Positions 11,432 to 22,095 of a stretch of DNA of 64,000 nucleotides are shown piece after piece (the first letter of the stretch is position 1; every line of letters begins with the position of its first letter). The stretch comes from Monoplex corrugatus (lineage: Eukaryota > Mollusca > Gastropoda > Littorinimorpha > Ranellidae). The notes under the pieces were generated by a model, which saw only the letters and a program-made list of their open reading frames with translations, did no database searches and was not told the origin of the DNA. A program made the position numbers and the translations under genes. Location of the stretch: positions 29,345,185 to 29,409,184 of the forward strand of contig JAPXFY010000015.1 in NCBI GenBank assembly GCA_030674185.1. Reading direction: 5' to 3'.

Positions 11432-12260
11432 GTACTGGGCGTTTGTATAGGTTTTTAAAAAAAATCATTAAAAAATGATGGCCACACACATATTCTTCTA
11501 ATTTTGATACATGATTATCATTATATTGAACAAGCATTTTACAAAGTTTCAAAGCTGTAACCTTTATGGTACTCTTTTTGTTGCCAGTTGTAAAACAAGC
11601 TATATTTTTATGGTAATAAAAATGAGTGTGATCGCAAGAGCATATAAGGGAAGTTCTCACTGTTCTTGAAAAGAGGACTGTTTTCCACATAAATCACATC
11701 AGAAATACCAGTAGAGAGTAAACAATAATTAATTGAGAGTTTCTACTCTCTACAAATAAACTAAAATCAATAACATACTACTGATAACTTGTCGATTTGT
11801 CATTTCACATTCTCCTGTACACAGGTGGTTTGTACAGGTGTTTAAAAAAAATTATAAAAAAATAATGAGGAAACACACACTCTTGAAATTTTCACACAGG
11901 GTTATTGATTGAATTTGCACATTCAAACTTTCAAAGCTGTAACTTTTACAATTCTCTTTTTGTAGGTGGTGATGAGAGAAAATATGTTTTTGTGACAACA
12001 AAATTGAGGGTGGCTGCAATTGGATAGTGATAAAGTTCACACTACTCCTGAAAAGTGGACAGTTTTCCACATAAATCACATTGAAAATCCCAGCAGAGAG
12101 TGAACAATGGCTACTTGAGACTTCTATTTTATACAATTCAGCAAAAGTCAGCAAAATGCTGCTGACTACTTGGCAATTTGTAGTCAGCTTCAGTATACCA
12201 AGTGCTTGAATAGAGTTGGAAAAATCTGAAAAAATATTAACAAAACACACATTCTTGAAA
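11432..12260. repeat. Diverged tandem repeat of about 390-400 bases
   Basis: Segments starting near 11432 and 11832 share landmarks in order: a TTTAAAAAAAAT run, TCAAAGCTGTAAC, TCTTTTTGT, GGACxGTTTTCCACATAAAT, and AGAGAGT(A/G)AACAAT. A third partial unit begins near 12215. It probably belongs to the 3' subterminal part of the piggyBac-like element. Confidence 0.6.
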
Positions 12261-12270
12261 TAGTAACATA

Positions 12271-12524
12271 CAGGCTGGGTAAGAGAAGAAGACAGTTTCC
12301 TCTGAAAATTGGCCGGGGTCTAGGGGCAACGTCCCTGCTGGGGGGTAGCCCCCCAGAAGCTGGAGAATTTCTGCAATTTTGAGGCATTATGGATGCATTT
12401 CCTGATGGCAAATACAATAATTCAGCAATATTTCCTCTGAAAAATTTTTTTTTCCCTCTGAAACTAGGAGTTCATCCGCTGAAATTAGTGGATCCGCTAA
12501 GACTAGTAAGAGTTACCCAGCCTG
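12271..12524. mobile_element. hAT-like MITE, 6-bp target duplication AACATA
   Basis: The element starts CAGGCTGGGTAA and ends TTACCCAGCCTG, a perfect 12-bp terminal inverted repeat. It is flanked by AACATA on both sides (12265-12270 and 12525-12530). It is 254 bp long with no coding capacity. The interior contains GGGGTCTAGGGGCAACGTCC, similar to the GGGGTCC-GGGGGC block in the other CAGG-ended elements of this window. CAGG ends suggest hAT; the 6-bp rather than 8-bp duplication is unusual. Confidence 0.8.
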
Positions 12525-12583
12525 AACATATGATTATTGTTTGACTAAAAAAAGCAAGCACAAGGTTGAAAAACTATAACCTC

Positions 12584-12930
12584 AACACACAGACACACAC
12601 ACCCAGACACACAGACACACACACCCAGACACACATACACCCACATCCATACACACACACACCATACAAACACAATCATACATACAACATACACACACAC
12701 ACAACACATACACAAAGTGCACACACACAGTACAAACATCCACACACAGTACAAACATCCACATGCATATAAAAGTGCAGGTGCACACACACACACACAC
12801 ACATACACACACCACATACACAGAGTGCACACACACAGTACAAACATCCACACACAGTACAAACATCCACATGCATATAAAAGTGCAGGTGCACGCGCGC
12901 GCACACACACACGCACACACACACATGCAT
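12584..12930. repeat. Imperfect (CA)n with a 108-bp tandem duplication
   Basis: A CA-rich tract in which a segment containing AGTACAAACATCCACA, ATGCATATAAAAGTGCAGG and GTGCAC occurs twice, starting at 12717 and 12825. The open frames here are low-complexity artefacts. Confidence 0.9.
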
Positions 12931-13211
12931 TTCATTCACTGCTGTTCCATTTCCAAACTGTATTTTGCTAGTTCCCCTTATGCCTGAAGGCCTTGATCAC
13001 TTTGTTTCATCAATCATGTGCTTCATAATCAGGTAACTGAATATTTGGTAAAAAAAAATCAATGGGGGCATGGTCTGTAATGCCATACAACTTTAGCTTA
13101 TGTGTTTGCCTATCTGTGTATGGAGGAATAACTGAAAGGAAAAAAACACACACAAAATCTTCAAGGCAGACATTCATCATGAAACAACAGAACCAACCTC
13201 AGTCAGATCAG

Positions 13212-13470
13212 CTAGTGGGCTATTTGCATAAGTGCCGCGCTACGAAGACCACGGGTACACACTGTCTGTGTCTTTCCTTTCATCTTCTCTGTCAGACACA
13301 TTTTCATCGATTCCATCCATTCTGATGTGCTAAAACCACTTTCTTCATACTGTTCTGCATCTTCAGAATCAGACCCTTGGTAAGAATGACTTTTATTGCC
13401 TGACATAAAGTGTAAACACGTCTTGTTCGACAGCTGTGAGAGCAATTTATTTGCAGTTGAGACGCCATTT
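13212..13470 (-). pseudogene. piggyBac-like transposase N-terminus (relic A)
   Basis: On the minus strand an ATG at 13470 opens MASQLQINCSH. Within a few codons a frameshift leads to a second frame containing SYQGSDSEDAEQYEESGFST. An acidic, Ser/Asp/Glu-rich N-terminus directly after a short start is usual in piggyBac transposases. The sequence between this ATG and the terminal repeat at 13702 has the length and position of a 5' untranslated region. No DDE-domain blocks remain. The identification rests on position, composition and the TTAA ends rather than on a catalytic motif. Confidence 0.45.
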
Positions 13471-13706
13471 TTCTCACATGGTAATCGGGAACGGGGTCAG
13501 CACAAAAATAGCTCAATGGCTGACTGGTCATAGGTCACTCGCCACGTGCTGTGGTCAAAGGTTACTCTGTGGTAATGAGGCTTCAGCATGACCCTCTTCA
13601 ATTTCCACTACACAGCACTATGTGCGAGCCAAATACCCGGCCCTCAGAGCGGAAGCGCATCGCTGAGTCCGTCCGCAAATCCGGATGTTAGTGCTGAATG
13701 AGTTAA

Positions 13707-13864
13707 GTCAGTTGGAAAGAGTGCCAGCCTGACAATAGAATAGTTGTGGTTTGACCCTCAGGTGGGCCACAGTCTGTTTTATAAATTTAGATATAACAAT
13801 AAAATTGTAAAACTCATGTGCTAGGCAGGTAGGACCGGAAGACCTTGCAAGTTCACTCGTGGGC
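13707..13864 (+). repeat. SINE-like fragment between two piggyBac-like relics
   Basis: GTCAGTTGGAAAGAGTGCC followed by GTTGTGGTTTGACCCTCAGG resembles tRNA boxes A and B about 40 bases apart. The piggyBac-like end abuts the box-A side. It may be the 3' part of a SINE split by relic A, with the 5' part near 11375. Confidence 0.4.
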
Positions 13865-14149
13865 TTAACTCACTCGCTACGCACAATTATGCCCCTTGCC
13901 ATTCACCTCATATGCACCATTTGTACAGGTTATGAGAAAAATTCTCATACAAACAAATGAAAACAGAGAGCTTTGAAATTTTGCAGGTTAAATAATAAAA
14001 TAATGGTGTAAAACATGCTGAAATTTCAACTGTATAACCCTCTTGGTTGCTGAGTAATGGTACAAGTACAATTAGAGAAATTTTCAGGTAAAAATGTCTT
14101 ACAAAATACACAGTCAGGTCAATACATCAGTTCCTACAGTCACACTTTG

Positions 14150-14664
14150 AATGAAATTTCATAAAATCCAACTTGCACACAATCCAAGTACAAAGAAATC
14201 ATGTCTAAAATAAGTCCAAATGTTGTGACGCTGATCATCTTCAGAGGATCAGTCTTGATGGCGTGGACATGAACAGGCTTCTTGTCAACCCACTTCAGGA
14301 CTGCAACAAATCCAATAAGCGCAGTTCAGTTGCACATCAATTTGATTTATTATCATTTTATTTACGTATAAATGCCAAGCTTTTATTGGCACAATTATAG
14401 TCTTTCCCATGCATCATACTCATTTCTTTTATCGATGGAGTTATTTATTTTGAAGTTCAGTCATTGCTGTTTTTCTCTCTTACAATTGTCTAAAAATTTC
14501 CACCACATGCGTACATATATATATACACATACACACAAGACATATGCACACATATCTGCACACACACACACACACCCCTACCTCACAGTCATACACACAC
14601 ACTTACTACACACACACACACACAAACATATATTATATATCAATGAGAGAGAGAGAGAGAGAGG

Positions 14665-14743
<79 letters not shown>

Positions 14744-15285
14744 GCGCGCGCACACAGTATTGTGAACAAAGCAGTCACCTACCTTTCAGTGGAGTAAGCA
14801 CTTCACCATGATCTGGCTTCAGAGCTGGCAGCTGAGGTGGCATTCCCTTGCAGTAAAAAAAATAACATGAAGAAATCCAAGGGGGTATGGCTCGCCATTT
14901 GCACACGTAGGCCTGGTCAGCCAATGAATAGAGCGGTGAGAGGAAAAAATCTCGGACCATCGGACCAATCACTGCAGAAAACATTTAACTAAATTCATCT
15001 CCCTCCGACTCACTAGTACCACCAGCAGAACTATGTGTTTCACTCTCACTCTCACTTGATTCACCAACTGCAACGCCTCCTATTGCGTATTGAGTTGGTT
15101 CACCTGACTGGTCACTATCACTGTCACTGTCTCTTTCTTCCTCTGGGCTTGAGAGCATATAATCAGTCCAACTCCTCCACACTGAATTCTTCATTATCTG
15201 ATCCAGCCATACACACCACTTCCAGCACCTCTTCAACAGTATACTCACAGCGAGATCGTTCTGAAGAGTGCTGAGATGTCAAGTG
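14150..15285 (-). pseudogene. piggyBac-like transposase, frame-broken and internally deleted
   Basis: Three blocks match the order in piggyBac transposases. The N-terminal YTVEEVLEVV (about 15245) leads into an acidic SDSDSDQSGE segment in another frame (15150-15000). Next is a WSDGPRFFP stretch then HTPLDFFMLFF (about 14960-14860), which resembles the family's PxDFFxLFF entry to the catalytic domain. Last, near the left end, comes FVAVLKWVDKKPVHVHAIKT (14300-14240), resembling the W-x-DKR/K-x-V block near the end of the DDE domain. The catalytic aspartates between them are missing, replaced by CA/GA/GT repeats. The protein should be about 550-600 residues, so more than half is absent. Homology to the piggyBac family is well supported by block order. 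Confidence 0.65.
14520..14745. repeat. Compound CA / GA / GT microsatellite
   Basis: CA-rich from 14520 to about 14630, (GA)n at 14645-14663 and (GT)n at 14666-14742. It sits inside the piggyBac-like relic. Confidence 0.95.
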
Positions 15286-15369
15286 CAGTGTTGGCCTTTT
15301 CTTTTCCCTTGTCTGCTTTGCTGCAGAGCTAGCACTGTATACACACCAACTACGTAGTTCAGTGACCTA

Positions 15370-15760
15370 ATGGCCAGTAATGAGGCTAGGAATGAATGAA
15401 GAATCAATTTCCGGCCAGTAGTTTCAGATAGTAGGAAACACCTGGTTTGAGCAGCCTAATAGAAGAAAATGAACTTGGATGAGTCCAGGAGATAATACCA
15501 AAAATCAGATTGACTACATCCTGATTAATAAAAGATTTAGAAATTCTTTACTGTCAGCAAAAACACTTCCAGGTGCAGACTGCAACAGTGACCACAATCC
15601 TGTAGCGGGAAGATTTAGGCTGAAATTAAGGAAAAGGAAACAGACCAAACTAAATCTCGGACTCTTAAAGACAGATGAAGTGATAAGTCAAAAATTTAAT
15701 GTTCATGTTCAAAACAAATTCAGTGCTCTGGAAGATGTTAGTGACAGTGAAGAACAATGA
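15370..15760 (+). pseudogene. RTE-like endonuclease C-terminal part
   Basis: A degenerate upstream stretch reads IVGNTWFEQPNRRK, then a stop, then TWMSPGD. The open frame at 15479-15760 continues with KNQIDYILINKRFRNS, the conserved catalytic Asp region of the domain, and GADCNSDHNPVAGRF with the terminal SDH catalytic motif. Everything before the NTWF block is absent, so the N-terminal two thirds of the nuclease is missing. The window's 35770-36275 fragment carries the complementary N-terminal part of a related copy. Confidence 0.8.
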
Positions 15761-16458
15761 ACAAAGTTGAGAAATTTGATAAATGAAGCTTGTGAAGAAA
15801 TCCCTGAAGTAGATAGAAAAGCAAAAAAGAACTGGATGACAAAAGAAATTTTAGGCTTGATGGAGGAACGGAGGAAGGCAAAGAGAAACGAGGAGGAAGA
15901 TAAACAAAGAAATCAGGAATAGATGCAATGAAGCGTAGGAAGCTTAGCTGAAAACAAAATGCCAAGAAATAGAAGACCGACACAAAACGGATCCTCAGGG
16001 TATGTACAGATGAATTGAAGAAATTGTCCACAGGAAAAATACATGCACATCAACTGGTTGCTTAAAATCAAAAGATGGTACGCTTATCATGGAAAAAGAC
16101 AAAATATTAGACAGATGGGGAGAGAGTATATTAAAGATCGTTTTGAAGATGACAGAAATGAAGAACACATTATAAGACAGAACTTTGAAGGACCACTCAT
16201 AATGAAATATGAAGTTAGAGCAGCATAGAAAAAGATGAAACCAGGAAAAGCCCCAGGATCAGACAACATTACTCTACAAAGATGATTGAAGCCCTGGAGG
16301 AATTTGGTATAGAAAAAATAACAGTCCTCCTAAATGAAATTTACGACACTGGAAAAATCCCCAACGATATGTCAAAATCAATTTTCATTGCACTTCCGAA
16401 GAAGACAGGGGCCATAGAATGCGAACTCAGTTTGATGAGTCATGTAACCAAGATCCTA
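15761..16458 (+). pseudogene. RTE-like EN-RT linker and RT entry region
   Basis: Frame-broken sequence contains RKAKKNWMTKEILGLMEERR, typical of the basic linker of RTE-like elements. Next is IKSKDGTLIMEKDKILDRW-like coding, split over frames near 16065-16120. RPLIMKYEVRAA and KKMKPGKAPGSDN mark the start of the RT, then IEALEEFGIEKITVLLNEIY and GKIPNDMSKSIFIALPKK. It ends at the TTAA insertion, with SHVTKILL read up to 16458. Confidence 0.75.
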
Positions 16459-16462
16459 TTAA

Positions 16463-17208
16463 CTCTTTGAAGATGTAATATAGTTGCCTTGCACAACCAC
16501 TGTGGACGCGATCAACGGGACCTGCCACAACCCTTGGTGACGCAAAATTTGGGGGGGTTTTAAAAAAATTCTCAAAAATACAGATTTTACAGCACAAGAA
16601 CATATTTTATATCACCTATTCTACTTACCTTCCTAGAAGGTGAAATGGGTAGGGTTTTGGTTCTGGGAAAGAAGTTTTTGATTGACAGTAATCCAACACA
16701 TAAAGTCAGTGAAACACCCATTCTTGACCAGGTAATCCAGAAGTCCAGGTAATCACAAGTCCTTGGTATGACCAGAAGATATAAAAGAACAAACACAGCT
16801 TTGTTTTCACACAGGTGAAGCAGCAAAATGATTATGACGATCCTTTGAAGAAGAAGAAGAAGAAGAAGAAGAAGAAGAAGAAGAAGAAGAAGAAGGCCTA
16901 AATGTCGCCATTTTGGTGCAAGGACGGTCACTCCGGTTGGTTTGGATAAAAGCAAGAAACTGTGACTAATCGGGATAAAATCAATGCAAGGGAAGTAACA
17001 AACACTTCAGAAGATACCAAAGAGTGTTCCTATATGTGTAGTTAGTTCCCTTAGACCAGCGACCGGCTTGCATTATTTTTAAAAACCGCAGTAGAATATC
17101 CGCTATCACGTCTCTAATGGTTTGGCCAGCTGCAGCGGAATGTCCGCTGTTACGTCTCTAATGGTTTGGCAGCTGCAGCGGAATATCCGCTGTTACGTCT
17201 CCGAAGAG
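16463..17208. mobile_element. TTAA-flanked piggyBac-like non-autonomous element
   Basis: The element is flanked by TTAA at 16459-16462 and 17209-17212. Its ends are CTCTTTGAAGATGTAATA and the complement of CTCTTCGGAGACGTAACA, an imperfect inverted repeat of about 18 bp. It is 746 bp with no transposase blocks. The right subterminal region has tandem units of about 43-47 bp (17083-17204) containing GCAGCGGAATATCCGCTGTT. The RT reading frame of the host LINE resumes exactly when the element and one TTAA are removed, direct evidence of insertion. Confidence 0.85.
16848..16893. repeat. (GAA)n microsatellite
   Basis: About 15 uninterrupted GAA units inside the TTAA element. Confidence 0.97.
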
Positions 17209-17212
17209 TTAA

Positions 17213-18105
17213 GAATAATCATGATGAGGACAAGGAAAAGAATCAAAAGAGAAATAGCAGATGAACAGTGTGGATTTGTGGAAGGGAAAGGAACTATCAA
17301 TGCCATATCCATCCTAAGAAGTATCATAGGGAGGTCAATCAAGATGAACAAGGATTTATATTTATACTTTGTTGATTATACCAAGGCTTTCGATTGGGTA
17401 AGACATGACGAACTGATCAACCAACTAGAAAGACTCAATACTGATGGAAAAGATATACGAATAATCAGAAATATGTATCGGGAACAAACAGCTGCAACGA
17501 GAACAATTAACGATATAAACTCTTTCCAAAACAGCAAAAGAGTAGCCAAACAGGGTTGTGTTTTGTCACCAGATCTGTTTTCACTTTACAGCGAAAACAT
17601 CATGAGAAACCTAGAGGAAGACCCTGGATTAAAGGTTGGAGGAAAAATGATAAACAACATTCGATACGCAGATCACACCGTGCTAATTGCAGAAAGTGAA
17701 AAGGACCTAGAGAACCTTGTAAATATACTAGAAATAAAGGTAAAACAAAGAGCCTGGGTTTGAAACGTGTTTTATACTCCAAAGTATCTTTTACAAACAA
17801 AGTATTTTGTTCATACTAGAAATAGAAAGCAAAGATAAGGGGTTGGAACTAAACAGCAGGAAGACTGAAGTCATGGTGATCAGTAAAAAAAAAACATGAA
17901 ATCCCCTGACCCAAAACAATGTTCAGCAAACGACACAACCTTGATAAGTTTAAATACCTGGGAATGATCATTTCACCAGACGCCAGGTGCACATCAGAAA
18001 TAGCCAACAGAATCAGCCAAGCCAAAACAGCATTCACGAAGATGAAAAGCATTCTTACCAACAAATGCCTATCAATTAACATCAAGAAGAGAGTTTTTTA
18101 ATGTT
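17213..18105 (+). pseudogene. RTE-like reverse transcriptase core (copy 1)
   Basis: The open frame covers RT motifs in order: ADEQCGFVEGKGTINAI, motif A YFVDYTKAFDWVRHDEL, NMYREQTAATR, motif B KQGCVLSPDLFSLYSENI, and the catalytic block NIRYADHTVLIAE. The last normally reads YADD, so the second catalytic Asp is His here. A foreign insertion (17737-17812) interrupts the following ESKxKGLELN block. Later sequence (KFKYLGMIISPDARCTSEIANRI) is in another frame. It ends at the transposon insertion at 18109. The element at 63247-64000 is a sister copy. Confidence 0.88.
17725..17824. repeat. 76-bp insertion with 12-bp direct repeat in the RTE-like RT
   Basis: ATACTAGAAATA occurs at 17725-17736 and 17813-17824. 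The sister copy near 63763 has the motif once and reads directly into GAAAGCAAAGGTAAGG. The 76 bases between (17737-17812) match no element I recognise. A long target duplication fits a retroposed fragment or fill-in repair. Confidence 0.7.
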
Positions 18106-18109
18106 ATAT

Positions 18110-21100
18110 GATCACGGCTACGAAATGGCGTCGAACGGGCCGCGTGTGCTTCTACTGAACTTTAGAGCTTGATTTACATACTCTATACCTCAAATATAGC
18201 CACAAATTTAATATAACGTGAAAGTGAAATAATGACCTTTGCGCCTGGGTGCATTTCCCCCACAGCAACTGATAACAGTTCCAAAAATAAATCATTTTGT
18301 CATTTGTTTACACTATCGTCGGAGATAATCTCTGTGACACTTCAAAGAGTGTGCGCAATCAATTGAGCGATACGACACGAGTACAAGAAACTTTGATGTC
18401 TGGGACTTGATCAACATTAAATTGAATGCATAAAGCCCTCATACTTCTACATCAGCAAACAGTGGGCGCAGGAAGTAGAAAATTGCCAAGCAAAATCTGC
18501 TTTAGGTACATAACTGTTTGTCGTGAAATTTCCCTTGCGTGTAAGAATCATCGATTTAGCACTAACTTGGGTAAAACCCACGAAGTAAAAATAACTGATT
18601 CTCTCAAAAATGGATGTATTTTCATTTGTCTTATTCAAAAGAGCTATGTGGTATTTACAATATGCGCAGTCTGCCACGAAATTCAGCTTCTGCTTTCTGT
18701 TGTGAACACTGTGTTATGTACTATTTTTTTCATGCGGACTGACACTTCAGTTTTCACACGCTGACCGCAATGACTTGGTCGTTTCGTTGATACAGCTTTG
18801 TGTCTTTCACCATGTGAAGCGAAAATCGCTTGTCGAATGGCAAGAAGGAAAAAAAGCTGATCAAGTTTTTGTTGTGAATCATTTTCCCATGTTATGTACA
18901 ACAGAATCTGGCTAGGATCGCTTGTTTTTTTCTGTTAATATTGATATGTCCATTGCTGTCCTATTACAGTTGTTATAACCGATAGTTAACATCCCTTTAG
19001 TCTTACTCTTTGAACTTGCTGACTTAGTTCTTCAGTTTAGTGTTGGTTTTGCCTTGTATTCGTAGGGACCAATCAGTCTGATTGTCGCGATGGTGATATA
19101 GTAATACACCTGCGACTTCTTGATTTATAGTTTACTAAGGCAGAAAATGTATAGTCATCATTTTTACATACGTGAAGTTAATCAAAAGCACTGATTAGTG
19201 ATACTTGGTCCCTGCATGTGTTGGCCTTATTGTTCATGGGTCAGTGCATAACTTCACAGCAACAAAAATCGTACCAAACCAAACCACAGTTCACAAAAAC
19301 AATTTGATTTAAGAATAATGTTGAAAAAAGTTTGTCGACATGCTGTTGCTCTTGGATTATTTCAATAATCATTTTAGGCTTTTTCATGGATTTTGGACAA
19401 TGCTGTGTACTTTTCATGATGTTCATAACATCACTCAGCATCTGCATGGTCTGAGTTTTGTGAAGTTATGAACATATATGATACTGATGTTAAATTTTAT
19501 AATATTAATGTTAAATCTATTGAAATGCCTTGTGCAGGTCAGTACTGTTATTTTTGAGAATTTTGAACTGAAATAGTTTATGCCTTACAATTTGCCAGCA
19601 ACTTGCATGATGTACATAATCTCACACAAAAAGTATAATCATCTGTTGTGATGTTATGAACAAAGAAAGAAATTTCAGTGGATGCTTTTATCACAAATAC
19701 ATACCTGCTATTGACTCTATAGTTTGTTTATAATTATAGCCTATTGGTACAGTTTTATTTTTAAGTAAATCTTATCTATACTACACACAGTGGCTTATGC
19801 TTTTAAGTCTACAGTGTTGCAAAAGATGTTGTTTTCTGTATGTGAAGTTATGAACATTTCATAGAAAACAATGCTTTTTTTCTGAAATAACTTTTTATCA
19901 ATCCCACAACTTGGCACAAGTATTCAAAAATGCAGATGCAATCCCTGTAGCTTCTTTTTATCTGTTTTTATACAAAAATTCATTGATATATATCAGGGCT
20001 TAAAACAGGAGGGAAAAAACACTGAAACTAGGGGGTGTCCAGGGGCATGCTCCCATGGGAAAATTTTTTAAAAACCAAGTGTAAATCTATGCCATTTCGC
20101 GCTTTCTGGACCTAATTTCAAGAGATATTTAGTGCATAAAAATTGCTGTAAACACATAATTATTACAGGAAGATATATTTGGGAAAAGGGGAGAAGGGGT
20201 TAAAAACATAATAATAAAATGAACACTCACCCTTTAACTTGAGCGTTTTACAGGTGTTCACCAACTGTAGTCTTTGGATGAAAATCAGGGGCCATAACTT
20301 GCACGCCGTTGCTATGAACGCTTGCAAGCCAATCACGGATGCCTTGCTCCTTTTTTTTGTTTTTGTTTTTTTTGTTTTGTTTTTTGTTTTGTTTTGTTTT
20401 TTTGACAAACCAAAATCGTGGAATTCCGCCCAGACGCGGAACGTTTTAAGCCCTGATATATATGTGCACGTCTACAATACTGGAATCACCCAATAGAATG
20501 ATAGGGTCCTCACTTCAGCTTCAGTTATAACTGCCTTTGCATATGTTGGTGGAGTTTTTTTTATTTCAGTCAGTTTGGTGACATGTTTCTTCAACAAAAT
20601 AAAGCATTGTTCATCACCATTTGTGTTTGCCTGATTTTTTATTGTTTTTATTTTGTCTGTGGTTGTGACAAAACAGGCGCCAGAAAGTGGGACATGGCTT
20701 GGGTTGAAACTTGTACAACAGTGTAACTTAATCAGAACAAGCAACACACAAATGAATTGTATATATTTGCAATTTTTCTGAAGAAAAGGTACATTCTCTC
20801 TCAGAATGTTGTGAAATTATGTACTAAAGAGATCTTTACTGAGTTTAGGAAATCACAATCCACTTAAAAAGAAAGCAATTACCATATATATGTGATGTTT
20901 GGGTTCTTATTATTTCAAATGACAGATGGTTTTGCTTTTTAGAGGAACGTTTAGTGCAATATTAAGTTCTGACTGTGGTGAAGTTAGGAACTGGTATGTT
21001 AAGTTATGAACATAAGTTATGAACATTTTATAGAATAGCCAGTTTCTCCCCCTCATTATTAATCCCAAATGTATTCAAAACATGCTGATACAATCCCCTG

Positions 21101-22091
21101 AGCTCTTGTACCCCTGTTTTTTTTATAGAAATGAATCAATACAAGTACTGTTTTCCTGAAGAAAAAGGAGATTCTCTCCAAGAATGTTGTGAAGTTATGT
21201 ACTAAAGAGATCTTTACTGAATTCAGTGAGCCACAATTCACTTAAAAAGAAACTGACTGTCATGTGCGGCATTTTGGTTCTTCTTATTTCAAGTGAAAGG
21301 TAGTTTGAAGCCAAGGTTTGCGTTTTAGAGGATGCTGCAGTACAATACTTTGTTGTGACTGTTGTGAAGTTATGTATAGATGACTATTTGGGTGCTGTTC
21401 TGGTATGTGTTCATGTAATATTTTCATTTTCATAGCCTGTTTTTGTGGGCAACATGTCTTTTTAGTTACTCATAAGCTATTTGCCCAACAATAAGAATTT
21501 TCAGCTTTTGAGATCTTTTAAATGTTGGAAGTGAGTGACATTCTGGTAACATACATATATAGTAAGCCTTAATATGAAAACGTTCACAGTTACGCATTAC
21601 CTGAGTGCTTCGCATAATTATTTTGTCAGCTCTCTTTACACTGCTTGTCTTCAAAAGAGCAGAAGTTTGCTTTATCTTCCGTGGTATAGCTTTAAAATTT
21701 ACACACTAAAGAATTGTTGTGAAGATACGTACAAAATCTTCTTTAATTTTCTTGTATTTAGTGTGTTTGATTTTCCTGTCCTGCCTTCAGATGTACGAAC
21801 TGGACCTGCTGTTAATGTGTTCACATTATTTTGAGCAAAGTATCTGTTCCTTCTCAGGTTCTTTTCTTTACAAGGTTTGTGGCATCGTGTGGTGTTATGT
21901 ACAAAGGAACATCAGATTGTCTCTGTTTACAGGAGTGATAGATGTCTGATTGACTTGCAAGTTGGATTATTTGTCATGGTTTTTGTCCTGCTGTTTGCTT
22001 TGCATGCTTTGCACACTATTTTTCCATAGACATTGTTTCATTTTTTTGCTTATGTGTCACACTTTTTAGACACCATTTCGTAGCCATGACC
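18110..22091. mobile_element. 4-bp-TSD transposon, copy 1 (TSD ATAT)
   Basis: The element begins GATCACGGCTACGAAATGG and ends with the complement of GGTCATGGCTACGAAATGG. ATAT duplications lie at 18106-18109 and 22092-22095. Removing the element plus one ATAT restores the RTE-like reading frame. It is 3982 bp and largely collinear with copy 2 (23257-29502). No transposase was recognised; only short frames occur, none convincingly shared. A motif close to GTGAAGTTATG(A/T)AC recurs about a dozen times in both orientations, at for example 18712, 19464, 19653, 19847, 20811, 21010, 21189, 21363 and 21893. TIRs with a 4-bp TSD occur in several superfamilies (for example Sola and some Academ), so none is assigned. 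Confidence 0.82.
19994..20455. mobile_element. hAT-like MITE in 4-bp-TSD copy 1
   Basis: It starts CAGGGCTTAAAACAGG and ends CGTTTTAAGCCCTG, with ATATAT directly on both sides (6-bp duplication, in an AT-repeat context). It is 462 bp. The left part reads AACTAGGGGGTGTCCAGGGG, and the right part GAATTCCGCCCAGACGCGGA, as in the shorter copy at 48024-48258. The corresponding site in copy 2 (about 25172) lacks it. Confidence 0.8.
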
Positions 22092-22095
22092 ATAT

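Larger units (their letters stand above)
11386..13706 (-). mobile_element. piggyBac-like element relic A (TTAA-flanked)
   Basis: TTAA at 11386-11389 is followed by CTCACTCCCTACT. TTAA at 13703-13706 is preceded by the complement of CTCATTCAGCACTAAC. The ends are imperfect inverted repeats of the same TTAACTCA type as the better preserved elements at 34428 and 43131. A transposase-like N-terminal frame sits just inside the right end on the minus strand (13470-13212). The rest of the coding region is lost. The interior holds a hAT-like insertion, a CA microsatellite and tandem repeats. TTAA target sites are diagnostic of piggyBac-type (and Kolobok) elements; the assignment leans on the end sequence and the paralogues here. 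Confidence 0.55.
13865..15290 (-). mobile_element. piggyBac-like element relic B
   Basis: TTAA at 13865-13868 is followed by CTCACTCGCTACGCA, close to the CTCACTCGGTACGAC ends of the elements at 34428 and 43131. Minus-strand coding blocks run from about 15280 toward this end. The opposite end was not found: the RTE-like endonuclease begins near 15350 with no TTAA between. It has probably been truncated on that side. Microsatellites (14520-14745) sit where the catalytic domain should be. Confidence 0.65.

Noticed and set aside
18426..18901. 112-residue frame and antisense frames at the start of the 4-bp-TSD transposon
   Set aside because: Copy 2 has stops and indels at equivalent positions in both strands, and no transposase motif is present; treated as chance frames.
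20163..20496. Lys-rich and Phe-rich frames near 20350
   Set aside because: They come from T-rich simple sequence inside a hAT-like MITE.
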